64,000 nucleotides of DNA from Thiosocius sp963808165 (GTDB lineage Bacteria > Pseudomonadota > Gammaproteobacteria > Chromatiales > Chromatiaceae). Under the pieces are notes generated by a model that was not told where the DNA came from, did not search any database, and saw only the letters and a program-made list of their open reading frames with translations. The DNA is taken from positions 1 to 64,000 of the forward strand of contig CAWEET010000008.1 of assembly GCA_963808165.1 (NCBI GenBank), written 5' to 3'. This document shows positions 8,781-17,890 of this stretch, piece by piece; position 1 is the first letter of the stretch, and each line of letters begins with the position of its first letter. Both the position numbers and the translations under genes were made by a program.

Positions 8781-9347
8781 ATGCAGTGCCCGGAACGCGA
8801 CAGAATTCGCTACACGCCGCTGTTCTGCGAGGAGAACATCTGGTGGCTGGCGCGATCGATGCTCGACGAGGGGTACGATCCGGCCGGCTTGAGAGTCCTG
8901 TATCTGTCCAATGCCTGGCAGAGCATCCTGCTGGCCAACCAGTCTGCGGCAGCACAGGGGAGGCTGGTGATCTGGGACTACCACGTCGTGCTCCAGGCTC
9001 GGCTGGACGGGGTCGAGTACATCTTCGATCCGGATACCCGCCTGGACTTTCCCGAGCCGCTCGCCAGCTATCTGGCGCAGACATTTCCGACGCAGGCGGA
9101 ACTGCCCGAGCGCATGCGGACCTGGATCCGGATTATCCCGGCCGCGAGCTACCTCAGTCATTTCCGCTCGGACCGGCGGCACATGCTGGGCAAAGCGCCA
9201 CTCTCAGCGTATCCCGATTACCCGATCATCATGCCGCCCGCCGGCGCCCCTTGCATCGACCTCAGCGAGTACCGCGACATGCACAAGGCGTTGGCGGACG
9301 GCAGCGTGGTGCAGCCGGTCGATGCGCTGGCCGCACCCCAGGGGTGA
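8781..9347 (+). CDS. Protein N-terminal glutamine amidohydrolase (NTAQ1 family)
   Basis: A 188-residue cytosolic enzyme predicted to deamidate N-terminal Gln of proteins to Glu. It matches eukaryotic NTAQ1 across its length: the catalytic Cys in FCEENIWW (C16), the His in IWDYHVVL (H68), the Asp in YIFDPDT (D83), then the family block RIIPAASYLSHFRSDRRHM and a YPDYPII segment. In human NTAQ1 the triad is Cys28, His81, Asp97, so spacing is conserved within a residue or two. In bacteria such an enzyme would feed an N-degron pathway if a Bpt-type leucyl transferase acts on N-terminal Glu; no transferase is visible here. The ATG has only a weak ribosome binding site. Confidence 0.85.
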   Translation: MQCPERDRIRYTPLFCEENIWWLARSMLDEGYDPAGLRVLYLSNAWQSILLANQSAAAQGRLVIWDYHVVLQARLDGVEYIFDPDTRLDFPEPLASYLAQTFPTQAELPERMRTWIRIIPAASYLSHFRSDRRHMLGKAPLSAYPDYPIIMPPAGAPCIDLSEYRDMHKALADGSVVQPVDALAAPQG

Positions 9348-9460
9348 GTGCTGCCGGCCTGTCGTCGACAAGGATTTGCTAGCATGGGACTGGTGGCCGG
9401 ATTCCCCGATGGCCACCCTGCGGGTGTCCCAAGCCCCTAAGTCGGAGGTGTCTGATCTTC

Positions 9461-9817
9461 ATGCCTGGTGGTATCGGTCCTGTCGACCAAAAGACCCTTT
9501 CGGCCTGCAATGCGCATGACCGTGTCATCACCTCGGTCAGCAATGCCAATGAGATCTTCTTCCATCTCGATGGCCGGCGGGTCTATTTCGATCGAGCCGC
9601 CGGTTACCTGTATTTCGTTACCGGTGCGGACGATCGGGTGGCGCGCACAATCGCGGCCTCGCTGGCCGGGCTGCATTGCACGCCGGCGTTCGAACAGTTG
9701 CACCTCGATTCGCACGGTCTGTTCAATGGGGCACGCCGTGTCGCTCTTTCTCTGCGCCAGGCGGATACGGTGCTGATCGCCCTGCGTCTGTCGGGGGTGC
9801 GGGCGACCGTCGCTTAG
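9461..9817 (+). CDS. Hypothetical protein, 118 residues
   Basis: The frame reads MPGGIGPVDQKTLS, then VITSVSNANEIFFHLDGRRVYFDRAAGYLYFVTGADD and a C-terminal half ending SLRQADTVLIALRLSG. Alternating hydrophobic residues suggest a small alpha/beta fold. There is no signal peptide or membrane segment. A GGAGG lies about 12 bases before the ATG, slightly long. It follows the NTAQ1-like gene by 113 bp on the same strand and converges on the DUF364 gene. No family is recognised. Confidence 0.55.
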   Translation: MPGGIGPVDQKTLSACNAHDRVITSVSNANEIFFHLDGRRVYFDRAAGYLYFVTGADDRVARTIAASLAGLHCTPAFEQLHLDSHGLFNGARRVALSLRQADTVLIALRLSGVRATVA

Positions 9818-9858
9818 CATGCGCCGGACCGCAGGTGCTCGGGTGAAAGCCAGCGCAG

Positions 9859-10704
9859 TTACAGGCGTTCGAGCAAGGCCGGCAGACCGGGATAGTTGCC
9901 CGGCTCCAGCTGATACTTGCGTCCGGCCTTGCCCCAATTCTCACCGCGTCCGAGTCGTTCCAGCAGTGACTCCCGCCCGCCGAAACTGATCCCGCCGATC
10001 GCCGCCACTCCCCTGGCGAACAGTGGGTCCGGGACGCCGCTGCCACTCGGTCCGACCAGTTCGACCGGCGTCTGCGGTCCGACCGCCTCCAGCAATCCGC
10101 ACAGGGTGTCGTTGACCAGGGTCGATGCGGTGCACAGCACGCGCATGCAGCTGCGCAAAGCTGTCGGGTCGTCCGTTGCCGCAACGTCGGTTCGGTCCGG
10201 TACGCGTTCGGGCGCCTGTTCCAAGACCAGCACCCGGTTGCCCTGCGCGGTCAGCCGCTCGACCAGCGGGCCGAAGTAACCAACCATGCCGATCGTGGCG
10301 CCTGTCGCCAGGCCGTCGAGACCGGACCCGCCACTGCGGTCCGGTGGTTCGAAGTCGGTAGCGCGAAACAATGCCGCGCTCAGGGCGTTGTAGGTGCCCA
10401 GCGCCAGCGCACGGCTGGCCGGCGCTGTCGAGGTGAAGCCCTGCAGCAGGCTCAAGGGATCCGAGCGGTACGCCGACGGCTCCGGGCAGCGCCGCCACAG
10501 ATCCCGCAGCAGCTCGCCCATGCTCACATAGAACGGACCGACGCTGCCGTCTGCCAGAAACACGAATCCGAACTCGTCGCGGAAGGTCTCGTCCGGCACC
10601 GCGGCGGGCAGGTGCAGCCCATCGACCGCCGGTTGCCCCAGTCGCGCCGCCAGCTCGCAGCCGATCGTCAGATAGTGCGAGTTGATCGATGCTGCGACTG
10701 GCAT
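9859..10704 (-). CDS. DUF364 (putative heavy-metal chelation) domain protein
   Basis: A 281-residue soluble protein starting MPVAASINSHYL. The N-terminal half fits DUF4213, and the C-terminal half fits the Rossmann-like DUF364 domain: TIGMVGYFGPLVERL, LVLEQAPERVPDRTD, CTASTLVNDTL, VELVGPSGSGVPDPLFARGV and AAIGGISFGG. Family members are proposed to bind metals in molybdenum- or cobalt-linked contexts, without firm biochemistry. The frame is open further upstream, but the 69 extra residues look non-coding and would overlap the helicase gene. The chosen ATG lies 4 bp after the helicase stop, so it is probably the last gene of the addBA-like operon. Confidence 0.8.
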   Translation of the reverse strand: MPVAASINSHYLTIGCELAARLGQPAVDGLHLPAAVPDETFRDEFGFVFLADGSVGPFYVSMGELLRDLWRRCPEPSAYRSDPLSLLQGFTSTAPASRALALGTYNALSAALFRATDFEPPDRSGGSGLDGLATGATIGMVGYFGPLVERLTAQGNRVLVLEQAPERVPDRTDVAATDDPTALRSCMRVLCTASTLVNDTLCGLLEAVGPQTPVELVGPSGSGVPDPLFARGVAAIGGISFGGRESLLERLGRGENWGKAGRKYQLEPGNYPGLPALLERL

Positions 10705-10708
10705 GTCT

Positions 10709-13700
10709 TCAGCCCTCGTAGTCCCAGACCCGCCAGTCCGTGAACAGCGGGAAGTACAATGCGAGCCGGATCGGCCGGTCTTCGAGCAGGCGTACGATCC
10801 GGCCATAGGTCTCGAGTTGTTCACGATAGCGTAGTTGCTCGCGGTCGAGGAAGGCAGCACGGTCGCCTGCAAGGTGTTCGCCGGTCTTGTAGTCGATGAT
10901 CCAGCGTACACCCCGGTCGTCGACGAAGGTGCGGTCGATCACGTAGTGGCGCGTCGACTCCTCGTGCAGCGTGAGTGCCCATTCGCAGCGTGCTTCGCGG
11001 TGCGTGGCCAGGATCCAGCGTCCGGTGTCATCGTTCAGGGTCTGGCGCAGGGCCCGGAGCGCCTTGTCGCTTGCCGGATCGAGTTCATCGTCCGGCACAG
11101 CGAGGTTCTGCAGACCGCGCCTCAGGGTTGGTGCCAGCCTGCTGGCACGGGTCTCCGGCCATTGCTCCAGGCCATCGTCGGCGATGCGCTGCAGATAGCG
11201 GTGAACCAGCGTGCCGACATGCCGCGCAGTGTCGCCGGCCCATTCGAATTCGATGACGCTGGCGTGCTCTTCTTCGTCGGCCGGTGTCGCCGGTCCCGCC
11301 AGCGTGGCATGCCAGGCGGGTCGCCAGTCGGCCGGCAGGCGCTGCAGTCCGGTGAGCCGCGCTGCGGACCCGCCGATTGCAGTGTCGGTCGGTGCTGTCA
11401 GCGCAGCAAATGCCGGTTCGACCACTGGCCAGAGTTTCTCCAACAGCGAACCGGCCGCGGCCTTTCCGGCCTCGCCCTTCGGGTTGAACGGGATATGACC
11501 CAACAGGTGCAGGCGCCGCCGGGCGCGGGTCGTTGCGACGTACAACAGGCGGGCCGTCTCCAGCCGGTTTTTCTCCCGGTCGAGTTCGCGCAAGTAGTCG
11601 GAGATCGGTTCGGCGGTTTGGCCGGCCGATCGGATCGGCGCCATCAGCAGCTGTGTTCCCCCGTTGCTGCCGGTGCGCTCGAGCCAGTACAGGAGTTCGC
11701 TGGCGCTGGCCCTTGGTTTGCGGCCGAGCCCGGGCAGGATCACGGTATCGAACTCCAGGCCCTTGGACTTGTGCATGGTCATCAGCTGGACGCGCCCGTC
11801 GGCGCGGCTGTTTGGCGTGGCATACAGCCCGGCCAGGGCTGCCTCGAGCTGGCCGAAGTCGAGCAGGCCGGCAGCCTGTTCATGTGCGTCGAGCAGCGCC
11901 AGATAGGCCTGCGCGTCGTCCATCGCGGCGGGAGTGGCGGCCGCCAGGCCACCGAGCCCCAGCCAGATGCCCTCGACCCATTGGCGCAGTGGACGCCTGC
12001 CGCGTGCTGGCAGTTCGCGGTCGACAAGCTGCAGCAGACGTTCGACCCGAGCCCGGCCGTCTGCGCTCAGTCCTGCGCGCAGGCCGGGGTCGTGCAGCCG
12101 AGCCAGCACGCAGCGCGGTGATCGTTCGGCGATCGTCAGCAAGTCGACCAGTTCGAGTCCGAGCCAGGGCGCACGCAGTACCACCATCCAGGCGAGCCGG
12201 TCGGCCGGATGGAGCAGGGCGCGGCTGAGGTTGTGCAGGTCCTGTACCACCGGCTGCTGTCGCAGTGGGTCGACCTCTACCGCCTGAAAGGCCAGACCTG
12301 CCGCTTTCAGCGCGAGCGCGATCGTGTGCAGATGGCTCCTCGCGCGCGCCAGTATCGCGACCGTGCCGTCATCCGTCTCGGCGAGTGCCTCGCGCACCAG
12401 TTGCACCACGCGGTCCGCCTCGAGCTGCGGGTCGTTGCCGGCGATGGGGTGCATCCGTACCGCGTCCGCCTCGCGCCGTTCGTCGTACGCAATGGCTGGC
12501 GAGTAGGGCACTGCGCCGCGCCCGGCATCAATCGCCGACGGCAGGATCCCGGGGAAGCCGGCATTGAGCCAGTCGACGACACCGCCGGTCGAGCGGAAGT
12601 TCACCTCGAGGGTCAGTGCGCTCAGCCGCAGCTCGCCGATGCCCCGCTCGCGTGCCTGCAGGTACAGACCGACCTCCGCCTCGCGGAAGCGGTAGATCGA
12701 TTGCATCGGATCGCCGACCGCGAACAGGGTGTGGCCGTCGCCGTCCTGCCAGCCGGCGGTCAACACCTCGAGCAGTCCGTACTGGCTGCTCGAGGTATCC
12801 TGGAACTCGTCGACCAGCAGGTGCTGCAGGCAGTAGTCCAGTAGCAGCGCGAGGTCGGTGGGTTCCTCCGGACTGCCGAGGGCCTGCCGCGCGCGCATCT
12901 GTATCTCCGCGAAATCGACCTCGCCGTGGTCCTGGAACACCAGCCGCAGTTCCGCGGCCGCATGCAGCAGTACCGCGAACAGGCTGGTCATCAGCTGCTG
13001 CTGCTCTGCGTCGAGGCCGCGCTGCGGCAGCAGGCGCAGCCCGGCCCAGGATCGCAGCTGCTCTGCATGATCGGCGAGTTCGCCGGCCACGGCGGCGATG
13101 TCCAGCTTGGTCTGTCGGCGCCGTGCCTTCTCGTCTGGTCCTATACCGGCCTGGCTCGGCGCCGGGAAGCCCAGTTTCGCGTCCCACTTCTTGCGCACGC
13201 CGCCCTGTGCGGTGACCAGTAGCTGCGCGAGACCCAGCCAGGCGGGTAGGTCTTGCCAGCCGGTGCCCGGCATGTCCCGCCGATCGCGCCAGGCAGCCAG
13301 CGAATCCGGTGCGGGTGTTCGGCCTGCATCCAGGTTGGCCGCGGCCTGCTGGGCGATCGTCGTGAGCTGCTGCAGCCAGCCCGGCGCGCAGGTCCCGTGC
13401 AGCCGCTCCAGATGGGCGCTGATCGCGTCGTCCAGCGCGGCCTCGAGGTCGCGCGCCGCGGGCGGGGCAAGCGTGTGACCGAGCCACTGGTCGCGTCTTG
13501 CCAGCATGCTGCAAAGCAGATCCTCGAGCTGCCCCAGGCGGTTGTCCAGATGGACCAGCAGTCGCTCAAGGTGGGGTCCGAGGGCCTGGTCTTCGAGCAG
13601 CCGAAGCGTTGCGCGCGCGGCATCGCGGTAGTAAGGCTCGGCCTTCTCGGTGGTCGAAGGTGGCGCTCCGAGTTCGCTCAGCAGCGGCAACTGGCGCGCC

Positions 13701-14080
13701 AGTGCATGGCTCAGGCTGTCGAAGGTCTGAATGCGCAGGCGGTTCGGGTTGCGGCGGATCTGCCAGTCTTTGTGCGCGTCCCTGTTCAATGCGGCATCTG
13801 CGAGCTGCCAGGTCAGCCGGCGGTGCGGTTCATCGGGTTGCGGCCCGGCCGCGACATCCAACGCGGCGAGGATACGATTGCGCATTTCAGCCGCCGCCTT
13901 GCGCGTGAAGGTGATGGCGTAGATCTCTTCCGGGTTTTCAACCTCGGCCAGCAGGCGCAGATAACGCTGGGTCAGCAGCTCGGTCTTGCCCGAGCCCGCC
14001 GGGGCCTGCACGATGAAGGAGCGCGTGACGTCGAGTGCATCCGCACGCTGTTCCGCATCGGCTATCTGTTGCTCAGCCAC
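10709..14080 (-). CDS. addA: UvrD-family helicase with C-terminal PD-(D/E)xK nuclease, AddA-like
   Basis: A protein of about 1123 residues combining an SF1A helicase (Walker A APAGSGKTELL near residue 28, YAITFTRKAAAEMRNRI, VDEFQDTSSSQYGLL, GDPMQSIYRFREAEVGL, TMHKSKGLEFDTVILPG, YVATTRARRRLHLLG) with a RecB-type nuclease ending in WIIDYKTGEHL (about 1063). AddA unwinds double-strand ends and cuts the 3' strand within AddAB during recombinational repair. The GTG start at 14080 overlaps the stop of the upstream addB-like gene by 8 bp, indicating translational coupling; an upstream ATG at 14170 would overlap further with poor-looking sequence. The start choice is moderate, the function strong. 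Confidence 0.9.
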   Translation of the reverse strand: MAEQQIADAEQRADALDVTRSFIVQAPAGSGKTELLTQRYLRLLAEVENPEEIYAITFTRKAAAEMRNRILAALDVAAGPQPDEPHRRLTWQLADAALNRDAHKDWQIRRNPNRLRIQTFDSLSHALARQLPLLSELGAPPSTTEKAEPYYRDAARATLRLLEDQALGPHLERLLVHLDNRLGQLEDLLCSMLARRDQWLGHTLAPPAARDLEAALDDAISAHLERLHGTCAPGWLQQLTTIAQQAAANLDAGRTPAPDSLAAWRDRRDMPGTGWQDLPAWLGLAQLLVTAQGGVRKKWDAKLGFPAPSQAGIGPDEKARRRQTKLDIAAVAGELADHAEQLRSWAGLRLLPQRGLDAEQQQLMTSLFAVLLHAAAELRLVFQDHGEVDFAEIQMRARQALGSPEEPTDLALLLDYCLQHLLVDEFQDTSSSQYGLLEVLTAGWQDGDGHTLFAVGDPMQSIYRFREAEVGLYLQARERGIGELRLSALTLEVNFRSTGGVVDWLNAGFPGILPSAIDAGRGAVPYSPAIAYDERREADAVRMHPIAGNDPQLEADRVVQLVREALAETDDGTVAILARARSHLHTIALALKAAGLAFQAVEVDPLRQQPVVQDLHNLSRALLHPADRLAWMVVLRAPWLGLELVDLLTIAERSPRCVLARLHDPGLRAGLSADGRARVERLLQLVDRELPARGRRPLRQWVEGIWLGLGGLAAATPAAMDDAQAYLALLDAHEQAAGLLDFGQLEAALAGLYATPNSRADGRVQLMTMHKSKGLEFDTVILPGLGRKPRASASELLYWLERTGSNGGTQLLMAPIRSAGQTAEPISDYLRELDREKNRLETARLLYVATTRARRRLHLLGHIPFNPKGEAGKAAAGSLLEKLWPVVEPAFAALTAPTDTAIGGSAARLTGLQRLPADWRPAWHATLAGPATPADEEEHASVIEFEWAGDTARHVGTLVHRYLQRIADDGLEQWPETRASRLAPTLRRGLQNLAVPDDELDPASDKALRALRQTLNDDTGRWILATHREARCEWALTLHEESTRHYVIDRTFVDDRGVRWIIDYKTGEHLAGDRAAFLDREQLRYREQLETYGRIVRLLEDRPIRLALYFPLFTDWRVWDYEG

Positions 14081-16736
14081 CGTCGTACCCTGCAAGCATC
14101 TCCTGGACCCGACACAGGGCGCCGAACGGGCAAAATTCACAGGCCTGCGGCGACGGTGTGGGGTCCGCACGACCGCTGGCGATCTCCTGCGCGAGGCGGT
14201 TCAGCGCGCGTCGCCAGTGCTCGAGCAGCTCGTGCCAGTCGATCTCCGGTTCGCCCTCGCGCGGCGAGCCGATTCCGGGTGCGAAGCCAGCGTCGCGACT
14301 CAGGCCGACGAACCGGCAGCCCTTGTCATCGCGTCGCACCCGTGCCAGCAGCGCGGCACTGACATCGTCGCCGCCGTGCAAACAATAGAGCGGCAGTTGG
14401 GGTTCGCTCAGGCGATCGTCGAACCAGCCGTCGTTGCTCACGGTTCGCCCGGTCTTGTAGTCGATGATTGCCAGGCTGCCATCGGCCAGGCGGTCGACCC
14501 GGTCGGCTCGGGTGCTCAGGCGCAGGCCTTCCAGCGCTATGGTCTGATCCTGCTCCAGTGCCGCCACCGCGAACGGCACGCTTCGCGAGCGCTCCAACTC
14601 GAGCCAATCGCCGATCAGGCGGGTCAGACGCGCGGTCTCGATGGCACGAAAGCGGGTCGTGAACAGGTCCGGCCGGCGCCGTCCCAGGTCAGCCAGTGTC
14701 TGCGCGGCCAGCGGTTCCACCAGGGCGTGCACGGCTGCTGCGTCGAGCCCCGCGAGCGCCGTCGAATCTCCGAGTGACTGCCAGACACGCTGCAACAGCT
14801 CATGCACCAGATTGCCGGCCAGCGCAGCGTCGACAGAAAAGCGCGCCTCTTCGAGCGGCCGGGCTTCGAGGCGGAAGCGTGCGACTGCCTGAAACGGGCA
14901 GTTGGCCTGGGCGCCGAGTAGAGCCGCGCCGCCGCGTGCCCCGGTCGGGGCGCCGCCCGCCCGCGCTGCCGGCAGGGGTTCGCAGCGATCGGCCGTCGCA
15001 CAGGCCGTCCGCAGGCTGTCATCCTCGGTGGGTGACGCAAGCAGCGCGGCGTCGAACGCCGGCCAGTCTTGCACCAAAGGGCTGGCGTGCTGCTCGCGCT
15101 CACCTGCGGCACGGGCGTGACTGGCGATCAGCTGATGTGCGCTTCCCGCCAGCCGGTCCAGCAGCGCGCCGGCGAATTCCAGCTCGCGTGCCGCCGACGC
15201 ATGTGGCATGCCCAGGTCGCGCTGCAGTTGCGTGGGCAGCAGCGGATCGGGATGCGGTGCCGGCGGCCAGGCCTGATCGTGCATGCCGAGTAGCCACAGG
15301 GCATCAAACTCCATGCCGGCGGCCTCCAGCGGGCCGAGTATCTGGATCGCTGCGGGCACGGATTCAGCCTGGAACACGGTGTCTTTGGCCAGCGCGCGCA
15401 GTTGTCCGATCACCTCGCCGAGACGCATATGCGGGCGGACCTTGCCGAGCGCGGCGAGTTCGCTGAACAGTCGCTGAAAGCGTTCGCGCTGTTGATACTC
15501 GCGGCTGTCGAGTGCACGGTCGCCCGGCCAGCCAAGGCTGGCAAGCAGCGCCTGGAGGTGGCCGGCCCAGTGGCTCGGGCTGTCGCCGGCAGGCAGCCCC
15601 TGGCGCCGGTTCAGGAAATCCTCCAGGCGTGCGGTGAGGTCGGGGCAGTGACACGGGTCGCCGGGGTCGAAATGGCTGATGCGATAGTGCAGCCGGCGCA
15701 GGTCGATCCTCGGCAGTCCGTCCCTGCGCAATGCCGCATCGAGCAGCGCGCGCGCGTCCCATTCCGCCGAGTGGCCGCCGATGAACGGGCTGCGCAGCAG
15801 CTGCCCGATCGCATGCAGCGGCTGCTCGCCGCGCAGCAGGTCCAGCGCCAGCAGGGCATGCGCGACCAGCGGGGACTCGCTCAGTGCCTCGCCGAGAGAG
15901 ATGTTGAACAGTGATGGGCGGCCTCTGTGTCCCAGATAGGCGCTCGGTGTAACGATCTCGGTAAAGACGCGCTCCAGATCAGGCCGCTGCTGCGCAATCT
16001 GTGCGGACACGATACCGATGCTGACCGGTCTCTGCTCGCCAAGTCTGTCGCGCGCCCATCGGGCGGCCAGGCGGACCTCTTCCTCGTCGTCGTTGGCCTC
16101 CACGCGCTGGCGGGTCGATTGACAGGGCCTTTCCTGATGCGCAATGACCTCGCAGCCGCTGTCCTGAAGTCGTTGCAACAGCGATTGCTGGGCCGGGGAC
16201 AGGCTGTCGAAGCCGCTATGCACGAGGCGGGTGGGGATCTCCAGCGCGCCCTGCTCGAACCCGGCCAGCAACAGTGCGGGCAGTCGTGCTGCGCTGAGCA
16301 GGCCGCGCCGCCGCATCGCCGCATCGAATGCATCCCGCCAGCGCAGAAAGGTGGTGGTCTCCTCGCCACCCAGGGTCGCCAGCGGATAGCGCTCGAGATG
16401 CCAGTCGTGCAGCAGGACGTAGGCGGCCCTGGCCGATTCGGCGGCGGCCGCCGGGCGTAGCAGGCCGTCGGGTCCCTGGTCGCGTTCGACAGTCTCCTGC
16501 CACAGCAGCCGTTCCTGGTCGGTACTGAGCAGGTCGAGTTCAGTGAATCCGCTGTCCAGCAGGCGCGTATAGTGACGTTGCAGCCAGGCACTCCATGGCA
16601 GGATGTCGGCGCTTGGCCATACCCGGCTGCCAGCACCTGCCCGCAGCCGATCGTAGCGCGCGCGCAACTCGGCCGCGAGTCGGTTGTTGACGGTCAGCAG
16701 CGTGCTGTCGCCGTCCAGGCCTTCCAGTGTCCAGGT
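14073..16736 (-). CDS. addB: AddB-like nuclease with iron-sulfur cysteine cluster (probable DNA repair protein)
   Basis: About 887 residues of RecC/AddB-like fold ending in a PD-(D/E)xK nuclease with IIDYKTGR (about 760). Four cysteines match the AddB iron-sulfur arrangement: one before the nuclease in NCPFQAV (about 613) and three in CEFCPFGALC (C-x2-C-x5-C, about 865). No Walker A is seen, as in the shorter proteobacterial AddB relatives. With the downstream AddA-like protein it should form the end-resecting complex for double-strand break repair. The frame is open to an ATG at 16772, but the GTG at 16736 is preceded by GAGGAAGG and is preferred. Confidence 0.85.
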   Translation of the reverse strand, partial: TWTLEGLDGDSTLLTVNNRLAAELRARYDRLRAGAGSRVWPSADILPWSAWLQRHYTRLLDSGFTELDLLSTDQERLLWQETVERDQGPDGLLRPAAAAESARAAYVLLHDWHLERYPLATLGGEETTTFLRWRDAFDAAMRRRGLLSAARLPALLLAGFEQGALEIPTRLVHSGFDSLSPAQQSLLQRLQDSGCEVIAHQERPCQSTRQRVEANDDEEEVRLAARWARDRLGEQRPVSIGIVSAQIAQQRPDLERVFTEIVTPSAYLGHRGRPSLFNISLGEALSESPLVAHALLALDLLRGEQPLHAIGQLLRSPFIGGHSAEWDARALLDAALRRDGLPRIDLRRLHYRISHFDPGDPCHCPDLTARLEDFLNRRQGLPAGDSPSHWAGHLQALLASLGWPGDRALDSREYQQRERFQRLFSELAALGKVRPHMRLGEVIGQLRALAKDTVFQAESVPAAIQILGPLEAAGMEFDALWLLGMHDQAWPPAPHPDPLLPTQLQRDLGMPHASAARELEFAGALLDRLAGSAHQLIASHARAAGEREQHASPLVQDWPAFDAALLASPTEDDSLRTACATADRCEPLPAARAGGAPTGARGGAALLGAQANCPFQAVARFRLEARPLEEARFSVDAALAGNLVHELLQRVWQSLGDSTALAGLDAAAVHALVEPLAAQTLADLGRRRPDLFTTRFRAIETARLTRLIGDWLELERSRSVPFAVAALEQDQTIALEGLRLSTRADRVDRLADGSLAIIDYKTGRTVSNDGWFDDRLSEPQLPLYCLHGGDDVSAALLARVRRDDKGCRFVGLSRDAGFAPGIGSPREGEPEIDWHELLEHWRRALNRLAQEIASGRADPTPSPQACEFCPFGALCRVQEMLAGYDGG

Positions 16737-16801
16737 CACAGTGCGACGGGCCTTCCTCGATACATCGCACAAGGCTAACAGAGGACGCGCGGGGTGTGTG
16801 C

Positions 16802-17890
16802 TCAGCTATCGAGGATACGGACCCGCGTTGGGTCCAGTCCGACCACCACCGATTCGCCGATCTGCAGCGCTGGCATGTCATCGGCACGTGGTAGCTCCAG
16901 CCACAGCGTAGTGCCGGACAGGTCGATGCCGTAGCGCCGCCTGTCGCCGAGGAACTCGGTCTGCTCGATACGCCCGGTAAAGCGGATCTGGTCGCCAAAC
17001 GGCGCCTCGTCTTTCCCGATGACGTGCAGGTCCTGCGGTCTGAACATCGCGGCACCGGTGCGTGCACGCTTCAGGGGATGATCGAACAGCGGGATCACCA
17101 TGCCATTGTGCGTGTGGAACAATGGCTGATCGCCGGCATACTCGACCTCCCCGTCGAGCAGGTTCACGCTGCCCGTGCAGGCCGCGACGTGGCGGTTGCA
17201 TGGCGTGTCGTACAACTCCATCGGTGTCCCGATCTGTTGCAGCTCGCCCTCGTGGATGATCGCCATGCGATCGGCAACACGCATCGCCTCGAAGTGATCC
17301 TGGGTGCTCAGCAAGGTCGTGACCGTATCCCGTTGCTGGCGCCTGCGCAGCACCTGGAGCAGGCGCTCACGCATTCCGGCATCTTGCGCGCTGAAGGGTT
17401 CGTCGAGCAGATTCACCCGTGCGTCTGCGGCCAGCGTGCGGGCCAGCGCGGCACGCTGGCGCCGGCTGGCGGAGAGCTGCGACGGCAGGTGTCGAGCAAA
17501 CTCGGCCAGACCGACAAAGGCCAGCTCGCGTTCGGCGCGCGCATGCCGAGCGCCACGCGGCAAGCCACTGCGCCGCAGCGCGAACTCGACGTTCTCGGCC
17601 ACCGTCATGTGGGGCCACAGCGGAAAGGACTGGAACATCAGGGCCACCGGACGTTTGCGCGCCGGGGTGCGGGTGATCTGCCGCTCGTCGAGGCAGATTT
17701 CGCCGCGGCTGACCGGGTCCAGTCCGGCGATGCTGCGCAGCAGCGCACTCTTCCCGGAGCCGGCGGCGCCGAGCACTACGAACAGTTCCCCCGGCAGCAC
17801 ACTCAGGCTGACCCGGCGCAGGATTTCCTGCCGGTGTAAGGCGACGTCGATTGCCCGCAGTTCGATACTGGCCGCTTGTCGATCCTTCAT
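16802..17890 (-). CDS. ABC transporter ATP-binding protein (FbpC/PotA-like) with altered signature and H-loop
   Basis: A 362-residue ATPase with a C-terminal TOBE-like regulatory region. Seen motifs are Walker A GAAGSGKS (about 45), Q-loop MFQSFPLWPHMTV, and Walker B VNLLDEP. The signature is LSASRRQR instead of LSGGQQQR, the D-loop is SAQD instead of SALD, and the H-loop reads LLSTQDHFEAM where VTHDQEEA is usual, so the switch His is Gln. The family powers import of iron(III), polyamines, sulfate or molybdate; the substrate is unknown. ATG 17890 overlaps the permease stop by four bases (ATGA), so the two are coupled. Upstream in-frame Met codons would extend into the permease. Confidence 0.88.
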   Translation of the reverse strand: MKDRQAASIELRAIDVALHRQEILRRVSLSVLPGELFVVLGAAGSGKSALLRSIAGLDPVSRGEICLDERQITRTPARKRPVALMFQSFPLWPHMTVAENVEFALRRSGLPRGARHARAERELAFVGLAEFARHLPSQLSASRRQRAALARTLAADARVNLLDEPFSAQDAGMRERLLQVLRRRQQRDTVTTLLSTQDHFEAMRVADRMAIIHEGELQQIGTPMELYDTPCNRHVAACTGSVNLLDGEVEYAGDQPLFHTHNGMVIPLFDHPLKRARTGAAMFRPQDLHVIGKDEAPFGDQIRFTGRIEQTEFLGDRRRYGIDLSGTTLWLELPRADDMPALQIGESVVVGLDPTRVRILDS

